From Chryseobacterium sp. 52 (lineage in GTDB: Bacteria; Bacteroidota; Bacteroidia; Flavobacteriales; Weeksellaceae), in the NCBI RefSeq assembly GCF_002754245.1, contig NZ_PEEX01000001.1, positions 1,282,001 to 1,346,000 of the forward strand: a DNA stretch of 64,000 bases, read 5' to 3'. A program made the position numbers and the translations under genes. Positions within the stretch are counted from its first letter, which is position 1; each line of letters starts with the position of its first letter. The notes beneath the pieces were generated by a model, which was given only the letters and a program-made list of their open reading frames with translations, made no database searches and had not been told where the DNA came from. Shown in pieces: positions 35,162 to 43,297 of this stretch.

Positions 35162-35277
35162 TTATAGTTTAACTATGTTTTCTATGTAGCAAATGTAAGT
35201 ATAACTATAATACAAACCAAATAAAACTATAATTATTTTTAATTTAATTATAGTTTGACTATAATTTTATATATTTG
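35162..35277. promoter_or_regulatory. Divergent lysogeny promoters with operator-like dyads
   Basis: Leftward promoter: -7 TACATTTG (35190-35197, minus strand) with a TTTG -33 element at 35218-35221 (20-bp spacer). Rightward promoter: -7 TATATTTG (35270-35277). Three dyads overlap them: ATAGTT-T-AACTAT (35164-35176), GTATAACTATAATAC (35199-35213), and TTATAGT-TTG-ACTATAA (35248-35264). A further AACTATA half site lies near 35225. The layout fits repressor control of both directions, with the downstream XRE protein as the obvious candidate. This is inferred, not shown. Confidence 0.7.
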
Positions 35278-35297
35278 TGTTATTAAAAATTAACCTA

Positions 35298-35573
35298 ATG
35301 CAGATTTTAAGATTAAAAGAGGTTTTAGCAGAAAAAAATATAAAGAGTAAGAAGCTCGCAGAGTTGGTGAGTGTTACTGAAGCATCGATATCCAATTTGG
35401 TAAAAGGAGATAGTTTGCCAAGAAAGGATCTATTAATTGCTATAGCAAAAGCGCTGGATGTTGATGTGAGGGATTTGTTTATATCCACTAAGGAGAGTGT
35501 TTCTGAAAGGATTTTTATCCAGAACGAAGATGGCAGCTTTAAGCCTATTGGAGAAATTGAGGTGAGGCATTAA
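35298..35573 (+). CDS. XRE-family transcriptional regulator
   Basis: 91 aa from the ATG at 35298, the one that begins MQILRLKEVL; seven codons upstream lie in the -7 region. A helix-turn-helix of the Cro/cI type spans residues about 13-62 (KKLAELVSVTEASISNLVKG, then PRKDLLIAIAKALDVDVRDLF). A short C-terminal beta region follows. It is transcribed toward the convergent second XRE gene and away from the leftward group, so it is likely to bind the dyads upstream of it. Size and position fit a phage repressor or antirepressor. Confidence 0.9.
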   Translation: MQILRLKEVLAEKNIKSKKLAELVSVTEASISNLVKGDSLPRKDLLIAIAKALDVDVRDLFISTKESVSERIFIQNEDGSFKPIGEIEVRH

Positions 35574-35606
35574 GGAAGAACTGCCTCATTAAGCATTGAC
35601 ATAAAA

Positions 35607-35629
35607 AAAGACCCTGATATAGAGTCTTT
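35607..35629. terminator. Terminator between convergent XRE genes
   Basis: A hairpin AAAGAC...GTCTTT with a 9-bp stem interrupted by one mismatch and a 5-nt loop. It is preceded by an A-run, so the T-run lies on the minus strand, and it lies between the two stop codons. A second dyad (TGAGGCA/TGCCTCA, 35563-35588) lies over the upstream stop. Confidence 0.7.
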
Positions 35630-35652
35630 AAATATTGATTGTTAGGTGAAAT

Positions 35653-35832
35653 TTAGAAAAGCTCTTTAATATCTATTTTCAGAATTTCGCACCATTTTTT
35701 TAATTTATCAACTGTTATTGGTGATGTTCTATTTTCATAGCGAGAAACCTGTCTTTGTGTAGTACCTACCAATTTTGCAAAATCAGTTTGGTTGAGTTTT
35801 GTTTTTAGTCGTAAAACTTCTACTTCATTCAT
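35653..35832 (-). CDS. Small XRE-family regulator (59 aa)
   Basis: From the ATG at 35832 (MNEVEVLRLK) it is a compact HTH of the Cro/cI type: the helices QTDFAKLVGTTQRQVSRYEN and ITVDKLKKWCEILKIDIKEL make up nearly the whole protein. The longer frame upstream overlaps the end of the preceding gene, which stops 5 bp before this start. A Cro-like or antirepressor role is possible. Confidence 0.85.
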   Translation of the reverse strand: MNEVEVLRLKTKLNQTDFAKLVGTTQRQVSRYENRTSPITVDKLKKWCEILKIDIKELF

Positions 35833-35837
35833 TACTT

Positions 35838-36176
35838 TTACGCATAGATTATATTTAGTTTTTCTCTCTCTGTCTCTGTCAAGTATGAGATTCGAGGTCT
35901 GATAACGCCTACCCAATCAAATTCTTTAGGCGATTTCGTATCATTAAAAAACCTCTTTGTGATTTCGCAATAAAATGACAGATTTGAAACAAGTCCACGT
36001 GTTGATTCGTCCATTAACTTTAGTGTATCAAAATCAACACCTTCAACTATTATATGATGATATTCATTATTAGTGTTTTCTCTAATCACTTCGATATTAC
36101 CACTAATGTTATGATTATTAAGATTATATACAATCTCTTTTAACCCGTCTAATGTTTTTGATTTTAAATTATTCAT
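35838..36176 (-). CDS. Conserved-looking phage protein (112 aa), unknown
   Basis: No family was recognised. The protein is acidic to neutral, mixed alpha/beta, without a membrane segment, and ends in ETEREKLNIIYA. It lies directly upstream of the small XRE gene in the same operon and is driven by the strong promoter at 36226-36258. Its position suggests a regulatory or lysogeny-linked role, but this is not shown. Confidence 0.6.
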   Translation of the reverse strand: MNNLKSKTLDGLKEIVYNLNNHNISGNIEVIRENTNNEYHHIIVEGVDFDTLKLMDESTRGLVSNLSFYCEITKRFFNDTKSPKEFDWVGVIRPRISYLTETEREKLNIIYA

Positions 36177-36225
36177 AATGTTATTTTTTTTATATGAGTT
36201 GGCTTATCTCTCATTTTTCATACTT

Positions 36226-36258
36226 CAAAGATACTCTATTTTCACAATACAAACCAAA
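36226..36258 (-). promoter_or_regulatory. Strong Bacteroidota-type promoter for the second XRE operon
   Basis: The minus strand shows TATCTTTG (36226-36233) as -7, with TTTG copies at 36250-36253 (16-bp spacer) and 36255-36258 (21-bp spacer). The 14-bp -33 region ATTTGGTTTGTATT is identical to that of the leftward promoter near 35208-35221. The transcript start would be about 40 bp upstream of the 112-aa gene. Confidence 0.7.
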
Positions 36259-36307
36259 TTTGTAGTAAAAAATTAACAAAAAATTAACACATGAAGCATA
36301 AATGAAA

Positions 36308-36328
36308 ATCCCGGATCTCGTCCGGGAT
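36308..36328 (-). terminator. Terminator of the late operon
   Basis: A perfect 8-bp stem ATCCCGGA/TCCGGGAT with a 5-nt loop and TTTTC on the minus strand, 25 bp past the amidase stop. It ends the lysis and structural transcript coming from the right. Confidence 0.85.
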
Positions 36329-36353
36329 AGATAAAAACATCTCATTTTTTTAA

Positions 36354-36767
36354 TTAAACAATATTATGATATTCCGTTTTTGCATCAAAGCTTGGACAGG
36401 CTTTTTTTACACCTTTAAAATCCCGATGTCCTTGAATTTTTGCATTAGGGAATTTTTTATTTAGATCTTTCAACAGTTTTAATATAGAATCTTTCTGAGC
36501 TTCAGTTCTTGTATCTTTCGGATGCCCGCTTAAATCTATACCTCCGACATATGATATGTTGATTATTTCGGAGTTATGCCCAGCAACTCCATTTGATACC
36601 TGTTCAATGGGTAATAGATTTATGATATTTCCATTTGCTTCAATAATATAATGGTATCCTGGTGATTTCCATTTTAGCTCAGTCTTCCAGTAATTCTGAA
36701 TATTAGCCACTTTTGTGTTAGGTTGTGTTGCTGTGCAATGCACTACCAAGAAATTTATTTTTCTCAT
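36354..36767 (-). CDS. N-acetylmuramoyl-L-alanine amidase, endolysin
   Basis: A 137-aa amidase of the T7-lysozyme type (Amidase_2). Zinc ligands are seen in FLVVHCTATQ (H10), GHRDFKGVKKACPSFD (H114 and C124), and a further His lies in VAGHNSE. It cleaves the amide link between glycan and peptide. There is no signal peptide, so it needs a holin or other export aid. It is the last gene of the late operon and overlaps the upstream spanin-like gene by one base. Confidence 0.93.
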   Translation of the reverse strand: MRKINFLVVHCTATQPNTKVANIQNYWKTELKWKSPGYHYIIEANGNIINLLPIEQVSNGVAGHNSEIINISYVGGIDLSGHPKDTRTEAQKDSILKLLKDLNKKFPNAKIQGHRDFKGVKKACPSFDAKTEYHNIV

Positions 36768-37282
36768 TATTTAAATATTAATCGTTTTATTATTTCCCAT
36801 ACCATAGCACCAACGATCAAAGAAGAAAGGACTACCCAAACCATACTTCCAAAGGAAATTCCAGATCTTTTGATGCTTACATTTTCAGATCTTTTCTTTG
36901 TTTGATAATATGTTTTTGTCTGATAGTTTGTTTTGGTAGTATATATTGTATGAACTTGGTTCATATGATGTGTAACAGTCTCTTCTTTTTTCTGAGAAAA
37001 ATCTACATCTGCAGATCCTGAAAAAGACAAGTCACCATATTTGAATTCATAATTTTGGCCATTAGATTTTATCTTTAATCCATTACTGATCAAAAAACTT
37101 CTCACATCTGTAATTGATGAGGTATTATTCGAACTGGAGACATTTTGATTCAAACTTGAATTGCTTTCAAATTTCGATTGATCATTAGTTTTTGACAAGT
37201 CTTTTTTTCTGGATCCGCAGCCCATGATAACTAAAAGCACGATACTAATCCAGATAAACTTTTTCACCATCTTTAAATTCAT
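36767..37282 (-). CDS. Unimolecular-spanin-like lipoprotein
   Basis: A 171-aa protein with an N-terminal lipobox (VLLVIMGCGSRK, acyl cysteine at 22) and a C-terminal membrane segment (about 147-165), with a Ser/Asn/Thr-rich middle. This topology, an outer-membrane lipid anchor plus an inner-membrane anchor, is that of u-spanins, which fuse the two membranes at the end of lysis. It lies beside the endolysin. Ambiguity remains: the middle has no clear coiled coil. Start could be 37270 (MVKKF). Confidence 0.7.
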   Translation of the reverse strand: MNLKMVKKFIWISIVLLVIMGCGSRKKDLSKTNDQSKFESNSSLNQNVSSSNNTSSITDVRSFLISNGLKIKSNGQNYEFKYGDLSFSGSADVDFSQKKEETVTHHMNQVHTIYTTKTNYQTKTYYQTKKRSENVSIKRSGISFGSMVWVVLSSLIVGAMVWEIIKRLIFK

Positions 37283-37658
37283 ATAATCGTATTTTATAAT
37301 GATTTTTACTTAATAAACGCCCAATCCATTTACGCCTAATTTCTTCCCAGTAGATCAGCCTATAATTTGGCTTTAACGCTATTTTATCACTGGTGTATTT
37401 GTAGGCAATTTCATGATCGATGTCTTCTATTCGGTTTTTTTGAATCGATTTTTTCACTAAAGCCTCAATTCTTTTCTTAAGAGCTGCAGTTCTGATCTCT
37501 GCCTGTTTTATTTTCTTATCAAGTTGATCAGACTTTTCCTTTTCTAGTGCAACCTCAGTCACCGCAATTTTAATTTCTGGTGAAAGTCCTATAGTGTCAA
37601 TTTTACCTGGCTGAGAAAAAGCCATAAAACTGATTAACATTAATATTAAACTTTTCAT
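37245..37658 (-). CDS. Exported protein in the lysis region, unknown
   Basis: A 137-aa protein with a signal peptide (MKSLILMLISFMAFS-QPGK) and then a charged helical stretch (about 40-75: EKEKSDQLDKKIKQAEIRTA) and a basic C-terminus. It overlaps the next gene start by 26-38 bp and the previous one by 4 bp, so it belongs to the lysis-region operon. It could be part of the lysis machinery, but there is no sure match. Confidence 0.55.
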   Translation of the reverse strand: MKSLILMLISFMAFSQPGKIDTIGLSPEIKIAVTEVALEKEKSDQLDKKIKQAEIRTAALKKRIEALVKKSIQKNRIEDIDHEIAYKYTSDKIALKPNYRLIYWEEIRRKWIGRLLSKNHYKIRLYEFKDGEKVYLD

Positions 37659-38056
37659 TGTGTACTTTTTTCTAGGTTTTCAGCATATTTTTCTAGCTCA
37701 TAATTAAACTCGTTTGTCTTCTGTAGGTCCTTAGACTTTTTTGCGTTTCCGTTTGCTAATTGAGACTTAAAATTGTTGACAAAATCTATTGCCTTTTGCA
37801 TCTGTTCTGCACAATCTGTTGAATCAATTTTGGTTTGCAAATCTTTCCGCTCCAGCTTAACTTCTTTTAGTTGACTGTTGAGGTTATAGATAGTTAAGCT
37901 ATCTATTTTTGCAGCATCTTCGAACCCTTTTGCATATCTTTCTGGCATAAGAAAGAAGAAAAAATAAATTGTTACTGCTATAAATGATGTCCATCCTGCC
38001 AGGGGCTTCCGAATAAAACCATATAGCCAGTCAATAAGCCCTCTTGCATCATTCAT
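37655..38056 (-). CDS. Membrane protein with coiled coil (holin- or i-spanin-like)
   Basis: A 133-aa protein with one strong membrane segment near residues 22-38 (SFIAVTIYFFFFLMPE) and a long helical coiled-coil-like C-terminus (about 55-130, starting SLTIYNLNSQLKEVKLE). One membrane segment followed by a helix is the topology of i-spanins and of some type III holins. In this lysis region either is plausible; the gene order (this gene, exported protein, spanin-like protein, amidase) supports a lysis role. Confidence 0.55.
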   Translation of the reverse strand: MNDARGLIDWLYGFIRKPLAGWTSFIAVTIYFFFFLMPERYAKGFEDAAKIDSLTIYNLNSQLKEVKLERKDLQTKIDSTDCAEQMQKAIDFVNNFKSQLANGNAKKSKDLQKTNEFNYELEKYAENLEKSTQ

Positions 38057-38059
38057 TTT

Positions 38060-38566
38060 TTAGAATTTATCCAGTTCACTTTTCATTGATTCAGCAAAAT
38101 TTGCCAAGTACAATGAAAACAAATCAATCAAGTGTATTTTTTTATTTAATAACAGGTATTTTATATAAGGTATTGTACCAACTTTTATATAAGATTTCTC
38201 TGTTTTTATTACAGCTCCATCATCATCAAGCGTTTTTTTGTCTACCTCTACGAGTTTGGTGTAATCATTCACGTTTCTAACGAAAGACCAGGTATCAGCA
38301 TATATGGTCCAAGTTGGAAGCTCTTTACTTGTAAATATTTTACCTGTTTCTTTGTTAGTGTAGATTTGCTTTACTGTAATGTATAGCCTCATATCATTTT
38401 GATTCTCCAAATCCGGACAATTGAATCCTGTAATGATCAATTTGCGGTTGAACTGCGGAAGATCCGGATGTTCTGGTAATGGATATGAAGCCCAGTGATA
38501 TGGAGTTGATTCTATCTCTTGAAGTATTTCCTTATATGGAGAAACGATATTTAATATTTCTTTCAT
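38060..38566 (-). CDS. Phage protein of unknown function (168 aa)
   Basis: A mostly beta protein without membrane segments. It starts 3 bp after the tail fibre gene ends and is followed by the lysis genes. Tandem placement after the fibre suggests a fibre-associated or assembly role, but no motif supports it. No family was recognised. Confidence 0.5.
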   Translation of the reverse strand: MKEILNIVSPYKEILQEIESTPYHWASYPLPEHPDLPQFNRKLIITGFNCPDLENQNDMRLYITVKQIYTNKETGKIFTSKELPTWTIYADTWSFVRNVNDYTKLVEVDKKTLDDDGAVIKTEKSYIKVGTIPYIKYLLLNKKIHLIDLFSLYLANFAESMKSELDKF

Positions 38567-38569
38567 GAT

Positions 38570-40201
38570 CTAAAATTTATAAGCAGTTATAATCTGCAGG
38601 TTAAATAAGGCGTCATTGTAAGTGCTTGGAGCGGCATCGTAGTTTCCCCGAATTGATTTTAGTTTCACCGGGGTGTTATCTACGCTAACATTTGTGATCG
38701 AGCTAATAGATCCGCTACTGGTATAAAGGACTGTAGTTAAAATGTTTTCAGATTTTGCGAAAATAATCCTTTGGTTGTTGGAAAGTGTGGCTCCCGGCAC
38801 TGGCACATCACCCAGCGTTTTAAATAATCCTCTTTGAACTCTTGCACCAGCAATTAAAGTATTCGCTAATGAATTAACTGTATCAATAGCCAGCCCGCCT
38901 AAACTATCTCTAAGAGCTGGATCGGAATTGAAAAACAGACCTATTTCAATAACAAAATTGTCATTCATTGTGCATAATGCAGAACTCAGTCCAGCGGTTG
39001 TGAAAATTCCACTACCTGGATATGTTATGACATTCCCATTTGCATCTTTAGTTTTCGCGTTGATAGCATATAAAGTGTTGTTTGCAATCGTGTCGGTATT
39101 AAACAGGTTTTCATAAACCAAGGTGTTCCATGTTATGCTGCTGAGATCAATGAGATCCACTGAAGTAGCAACTCTGAATGTAACTCCAGAAGTGTAAGTG
39201 GCAACTCCGTTCCAAAGCTTTATCTTATAAGTCCCAGCTGGGATCGTAGAAAAATTAAAATAGAAAATAAGGTTCTGACCGGAGGTGTTACTAACATTAA
39301 CCTGTGAGTTTGGGACGGTTGCTACAGTATTTCCATTAATATCCACAATTGTAACTGAAAATGATGTCGGGTTTAGGTTAAGATTGGCACCAATTAATGA
39401 TACGTACTTATTGTTGTTTGCATTATCAACAACAATAGGATTAATCAGGAAAATGCTCATGGTTGCTGTTGTCCAGCCTCCATTCGCTGCAGTTTTAATA
39501 TTGGTTTTTTGGGCCTCAGTGAAACTGTTCCATAAAGCCAAGTAGTCCGCATAGTCCCAATACATAAAACGCTTTTCTGTTGAGGTACTATTTGTATGAA
39601 AAACAAAGGTTCCATTGGTCCTGATCCGGTTTGGAATCGCACTCTCGGTATTCGTATTAAGTATGATTGCATCAGTCTTAATTCTACCAATTATATCAAG
39701 TGCTTCAGCAGGGGAAGGCTTGTTTATTCCAACTTTTCCGCTGAAATTCAGATAAAAGGTACTAGTATTAATGGTTCTGTTTGCTGTAAGGGTACCATCT
39801 GAATTATAAATATTACGGCCCAGATCACCAGCTGGAAGCGTTGATCCGTCACCCATAACAACATAACTACTTGTATTGTATGGAGGCAGTGGCTTTGCCA
39901 GTTTAGTTGCAAGAGTTGTATTTATAGTTGAAATTTGACTATCATGAGTGTTATCCTTTTGCTGTAGATTTGTAATAGCATCATCCTGTTGTAGATTTTT
40001 AGCTTCAATATTTTGGATGCTCTCAGTATGACCGCCCAACGCATTAGCTACAGCAGTGAATCTTTGATCTACGTCAACTGTATTTGCTTTGGTTTCATTG
40101 ATGTCATCCAACACATCAGCAACCCGACCTCTGGTGTTTGCTTCAGGTTGTGTTTCATTACGGATGACATTTGCTTTATCGCTTATAGATTGTTGGCTCA
40201 T
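38570..40201 (-). CDS. Tail fibre-like protein
   Basis: A 543-aa protein. The N-terminal part (about 1-100) has a repeated helical pattern (NIEAKNLQQDDAITNLQQKD) typical of trimeric fibre shafts. The centre has the LNFSGKVGINKPSPAEALDI block common in Bacteroidota tail fibres. The C-terminal half is beta-rich with NTTDGNxV-like turns. It is probably the host-recognition fibre. It overlaps the upstream gene at 40201. Confidence 0.75.
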   Translation of the reverse strand: MSQQSISDKANVIRNETQPEANTRGRVADVLDDINETKANTVDVDQRFTAVANALGGHTESIQNIEAKNLQQDDAITNLQQKDNTHDSQISTINTTLATKLAKPLPPYNTSSYVVMGDGSTLPAGDLGRNIYNSDGTLTANRTINTSTFYLNFSGKVGINKPSPAEALDIIGRIKTDAIILNTNTESAIPNRIRTNGTFVFHTNSTSTEKRFMYWDYADYLALWNSFTEAQKTNIKTAANGGWTTATMSIFLINPIVVDNANNNKYVSLIGANLNLNPTSFSVTIVDINGNTVATVPNSQVNVSNTSGQNLIFYFNFSTIPAGTYKIKLWNGVATYTSGVTFRVATSVDLIDLSSITWNTLVYENLFNTDTIANNTLYAINAKTKDANGNVITYPGSGIFTTAGLSSALCTMNDNFVIEIGLFFNSDPALRDSLGGLAIDTVNSLANTLIAGARVQRGLFKTLGDVPVPGATLSNNQRIIFAKSENILTTVLYTSSGSISSITNVSVDNTPVKLKSIRGNYDAAPSTYNDALFNLQIITAYKF

Positions 40202-40494
40202 TATTCAAAGGTTTTTTCAAAAGAATTATCAAAAATTCTATAATTTTCATTGTCTTCATTTGGATCACAGAAACAGTCTGTATTGTAAACTACTTTCTGT
40301 AATTCGTCAATACTAACCAATGGTGCCCCGTCAATGGTAATATCATTTTTGATGAGGTTGTCATACAAGACTGAACTATCAAGCACATTTACCAGCTTAA
40401 TTTTTCCGTTTCTTTTGGAAATAGCTTTGTAAACACGTCTGTAAAAGTCGATTCCTGTACTGAATCTTTTATTGGAGAAAATTTTAAAATTCAT
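40201..40494 (-). CDS. Phage protein of unknown function (97 aa)
   Basis: A small soluble protein. The end shows NTDCFCDPNEDNENY, acidic and with two cysteines. The gene overlaps its neighbours by 1 and 4 bp, so it belongs to the head/connector block. It may be a connector or completion protein by position only. Confidence 0.5.
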   Translation of the reverse strand: MNFKIFSNKRFSTGIDFYRRVYKAISKRNGKIKLVNVLDSSVLYDNLIKNDITIDGAPLVSIDELQKVVYNTDCFCDPNEDNENYRIFDNSFEKTFE

Positions 40495-41093
40495 TTTTTA
40501 CTTAATACGCTTAGTTTAATTCCGGACATCTTCTTTGTTTTCCCACACTTACAAGATCCCTGGCAGCCACACGACTTATTACAATTACAGTCATCAAATT
40601 TTAGATATGAACTTTTATTGCTGCAAAGAAAATCGTGAACAGATGCATAAGCCTCGTGCCCCATGTTTCGATATTTATCTGATAATGATTTCAAATCCTT
40701 AAATTCTGTATAAAAGGTATGATCATCATTTTTTCTGGCTGTTCCGTTGGCTGTATCGTTAAATGAGTTTATAAGGACATATCTGGAATATGCATAGTAG
40801 ATCCAGGTTTTCTTAAATCCTATATTTCGCATTAGTTTACCATTACAGCCAGGGTATGATCCTCCGCAAATTACTTTCTGATACTTATCAAAGTCAGGAG
40901 TGCCGGGTTCGATATACCAATTGTTGATTATATCATCAACAAATTCATAACAGAACAATGGTATAATATCAAATTCAAGAGCTTCATTAATAGCAATGCA
41001 AAGCTTTGGAAGATTACAATGATGAGCAACCTGTCCAACGCAATCAAAATCAGAAGCCTGAATTATTGATAAGTTTGTATTACTACAGTCCAT
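40491..41093 (-). CDS. Phage head/connector-block protein with cysteine cluster
   Basis: A 200-aa protein with a compact central domain (YAYSRYVLINSF, DTANGTARKNDD) like head-tail connector proteins of Bacteroidota phages. It ends in a striking cysteine-rich tail CNCNKSCGCQGSCKCGK (six cysteines in 15 residues), which could bind metal or form disulphides. The start overlaps the portal end by 11 bp. The role is inferred from position. Confidence 0.6.
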   Translation of the reverse strand: MDCSNTNLSIIQASDFDCVGQVAHHCNLPKLCIAINEALEFDIIPLFCYEFVDDIINNWYIEPGTPDFDKYQKVICGGSYPGCNGKLMRNIGFKKTWIYYAYSRYVLINSFNDTANGTARKNDDHTFYTEFKDLKSLSDKYRNMGHEAYASVHDFLCSNKSSYLKFDDCNCNKSCGCQGSCKCGKTKKMSGIKLSVLSKK

Positions 41094-42501
41094 TTTCTTC
41101 TACTTTTTTAGGGGTTCCAAGCATTATTTTTGCGGTAGCTTCGTCATATCCAAATATTTGCTTGATCATTTCTACACCTGCAGAATAGTCAGTGGTTCCA
41201 AGACCGACAGATTTTTGAATTTCCAGTAAGGCGGTAACACCACCAACACTTCCTTTTAGGTTTGCCTGTGATTGTTTTTTTAGTTTTTCATCTTCATCAA
41301 CATTTTCTTCACTTACTATAGGGACAAATGTGACGGTCACACCAATAAGCATTGACAATACTGTTTCAAGCTCTGTACGTTCATCTTCATTTTGTTCCCA
41401 GTAGAATGTTTTCATTTCAGTAAACGTGTCAGAATTTGGAGCAAAGAGTGCCGTTTCGCTTGCATATACCATAGACTCTGGAATATTATTGAAGTTTCCA
41501 GAAATATTCTGTTTTAAAGTCTTTTTAGTACTGTCAAATAATTTATCATCATATTGAGCCTTCACTTGTTCGACTGAAAACAGTTTATTTATGTCATCAG
41601 TATTAGAATCGGATGGATAATCAATAACAAGTATATCATCAGAATTTTCTGATCCCATGTTTGCTTTCAATGTTTTATTGAATTCAGAAGTTTCTTCCTC
41701 ATCATCACTGAATTTTTTTATGATAGTTTTACCTAGCCATCCATTTCTTGACTGAAGATTTGTATAGGTCGAAATTCTTGCCTCAGAATCCATGTCATTA
41801 TATGCAACGTCCCATGGTGGTAGAGCATATTCGTACTCTGGTGTAAGATTTAAATAATATACTTGGCCTCTATAGTTTGAAATAAGATCTTCAGTGGAAG
41901 GTTCTTTGATACCTTCCAGATAGCAATCATTTTTCATCTGTTGGAGAATGACTTTTGGATCACTATTATAAGGATAATACCATCTTGTTTTATTATCAAC
42001 CTTTTTGAAATTGCCTCTTAAATCAGATTGAAGTTTGTATATTTTACCAGTATTGTTATCATCATCTGGTGCAGATTTAGCGATTGGGACATAATCCAGA
42101 ACTTTAAGATCATACGGTTTGAATCGTGGTTTCTGCAAATTGACATCTACATCAAGAGTCCAGGAAGTAAAAAAGAATACACCATACTGTTTGGATATAC
42201 ATCTTGCAGCTGCTCTAGCGATTGTGTTTAAAACTTCACCTTTGCGGTTTACCACCATATCTTTATTCCCAGAAACACCTTTTCCAAAAATAAATTTAGA
42301 CATCATCAAAGATGATCTTTTAGCAGTAGGAGAGTTATTTATGACATTTTCAATTCTTAGTGGATAAGCATTATCAATATCCCTTAAAATTATCCTTTTG
42401 TCATCTTTGGTAATAGAAATATCCCTGCTGTACATTTCTATACTTGAAGCACGCAGGGATTTTCTTTTTTTATGTCCGTCAGGATTTTGCATCAATGACA
42501 A
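41083..42501 (-). CDS. Portal protein
   Basis: A 472-aa protein with the features of Bacteroidota phage portals. It has an N-terminal region with ENVINNSPTAKRSSLMMSKF, a body with beta structure (YYLNLTPEYEYALPP), a helical stem region (VKAQYDDKLFDSTKKTLKQN), and a C-terminal acidic helix with MIKQIFGYDEATAKIMLG. It would form the dodecameric entry ring of the capsid. It lies next to connector-like genes. The call rests on length, pattern and neighbours, without a search. Confidence 0.78.
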   Translation of the reverse strand: MSLMQNPDGHKKRKSLRASSIEMYSRDISITKDDKRIILRDIDNAYPLRIENVINNSPTAKRSSLMMSKFIFGKGVSGNKDMVVNRKGEVLNTIARAAARCISKQYGVFFFTSWTLDVDVNLQKPRFKPYDLKVLDYVPIAKSAPDDDNNTGKIYKLQSDLRGNFKKVDNKTRWYYPYNSDPKVILQQMKNDCYLEGIKEPSTEDLISNYRGQVYYLNLTPEYEYALPPWDVAYNDMDSEARISTYTNLQSRNGWLGKTIIKKFSDDEEETSEFNKTLKANMGSENSDDILVIDYPSDSNTDDINKLFSVEQVKAQYDDKLFDSTKKTLKQNISGNFNNIPESMVYASETALFAPNSDTFTEMKTFYWEQNEDERTELETVLSMLIGVTVTFVPIVSEENVDEDEKLKKQSQANLKGSVGGVTALLEIQKSVGLGTTDYSAGVEMIKQIFGYDEATAKIMLGTPKKVEENGL

Positions 42502-42511
42502 TAGTTTTTAG

Positions 42512-43297
42512 TTATTTTACTTTTCCTTCTTTCTTTGCAGCACCTTCAATTTCATTTTTTTCTTTGGCCTTATTTTTTGCTTCCTCAGCAGCCTCAGCTT
42601 CTTCTTTTTCTATTGCAAGACGAGCTTCTTCCTCTTTAGCTTTTAGGACAGCAGTTTCATTGGCGATTCGGTCGGCTTCTTGTTTGGCAAGACGAGCTTC
42701 TTCAGCTTCAGCTTTCTCTTCACGCTCCTTTTTCATTCTTTCTTCGGCAGCTTCCTGAAGTCTTTTTGTTTCAGCTTCATGTTCAAGATCTTTAACCGCG
42801 ATATAAGCAGACATATCGGAATCATTGTCGATTGAATTATATTCTTCTTCCGGATATCCTCTTTCAGCTGCCATATTTTTCAATTCATCTAATTTTTCAA
42901 GATCAATTTGAAATTTTTCAGGAAGACTTCTGAATTGTTTTTTTCTTACTGCAATTTCTTCCTGAGTTCCATGTGTCAGGTATTCGATAGCAAAATCTTC
43001 TGTCATAAGATTTCCATAAACCCTTTTACGAAAAACACGTTTGAGTTTTTTATCCTCGTAATCAAAAGAATATATAATTGAATTGTTAATTAATTCGAAA
43101 TTTTTTGTTGACATAATTGTAAATTTTTGAGTTGAGGTTTCATTGATTAACCGGTTCCAGTCAGAATTGAAAGAACATCCTGCACAATCAGGTTTTTTCC
43201 CAAATTTTTCCTGAAACAATTCTATATAAGCAGACATCAAGTCAGGATTTCTCCTAACTTGATCTTTACCTGCTTTTATTAAATCTTTGATTTCCAT
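42512..43297 (-). CDS. Coiled-coil phage protein (261 aa)
   Basis: N-terminal globular part with a CAGCSFNSDW CxxC motif near residues 39-48, then an extended Glu/Ala/Lys-rich helix (about 165-261, with KKEREEKAEAEEARLAKQEA). This looks like a scaffold-like or internal assembly factor. It lies between the tail-tube-like and portal genes. It overlaps the tail-tube-like gene by one base. No function was recognised. Confidence 0.55.
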   Translation of the reverse strand: MEIKDLIKAGKDQVRRNPDLMSAYIELFQEKFGKKPDCAGCSFNSDWNRLINETSTQKFTIMSTKNFELINNSIIYSFDYEDKKLKRVFRKRVYGNLMTEDFAIEYLTHGTQEEIAVRKKQFRSLPEKFQIDLEKLDELKNMAAERGYPEEEYNSIDNDSDMSAYIAVKDLEHEAETKRLQEAAEERMKKEREEKAEAEEARLAKQEADRIANETAVLKAKEEEARLAIEKEEAEAAEEAKNKAKEKNEIEGAAKKEGKVK

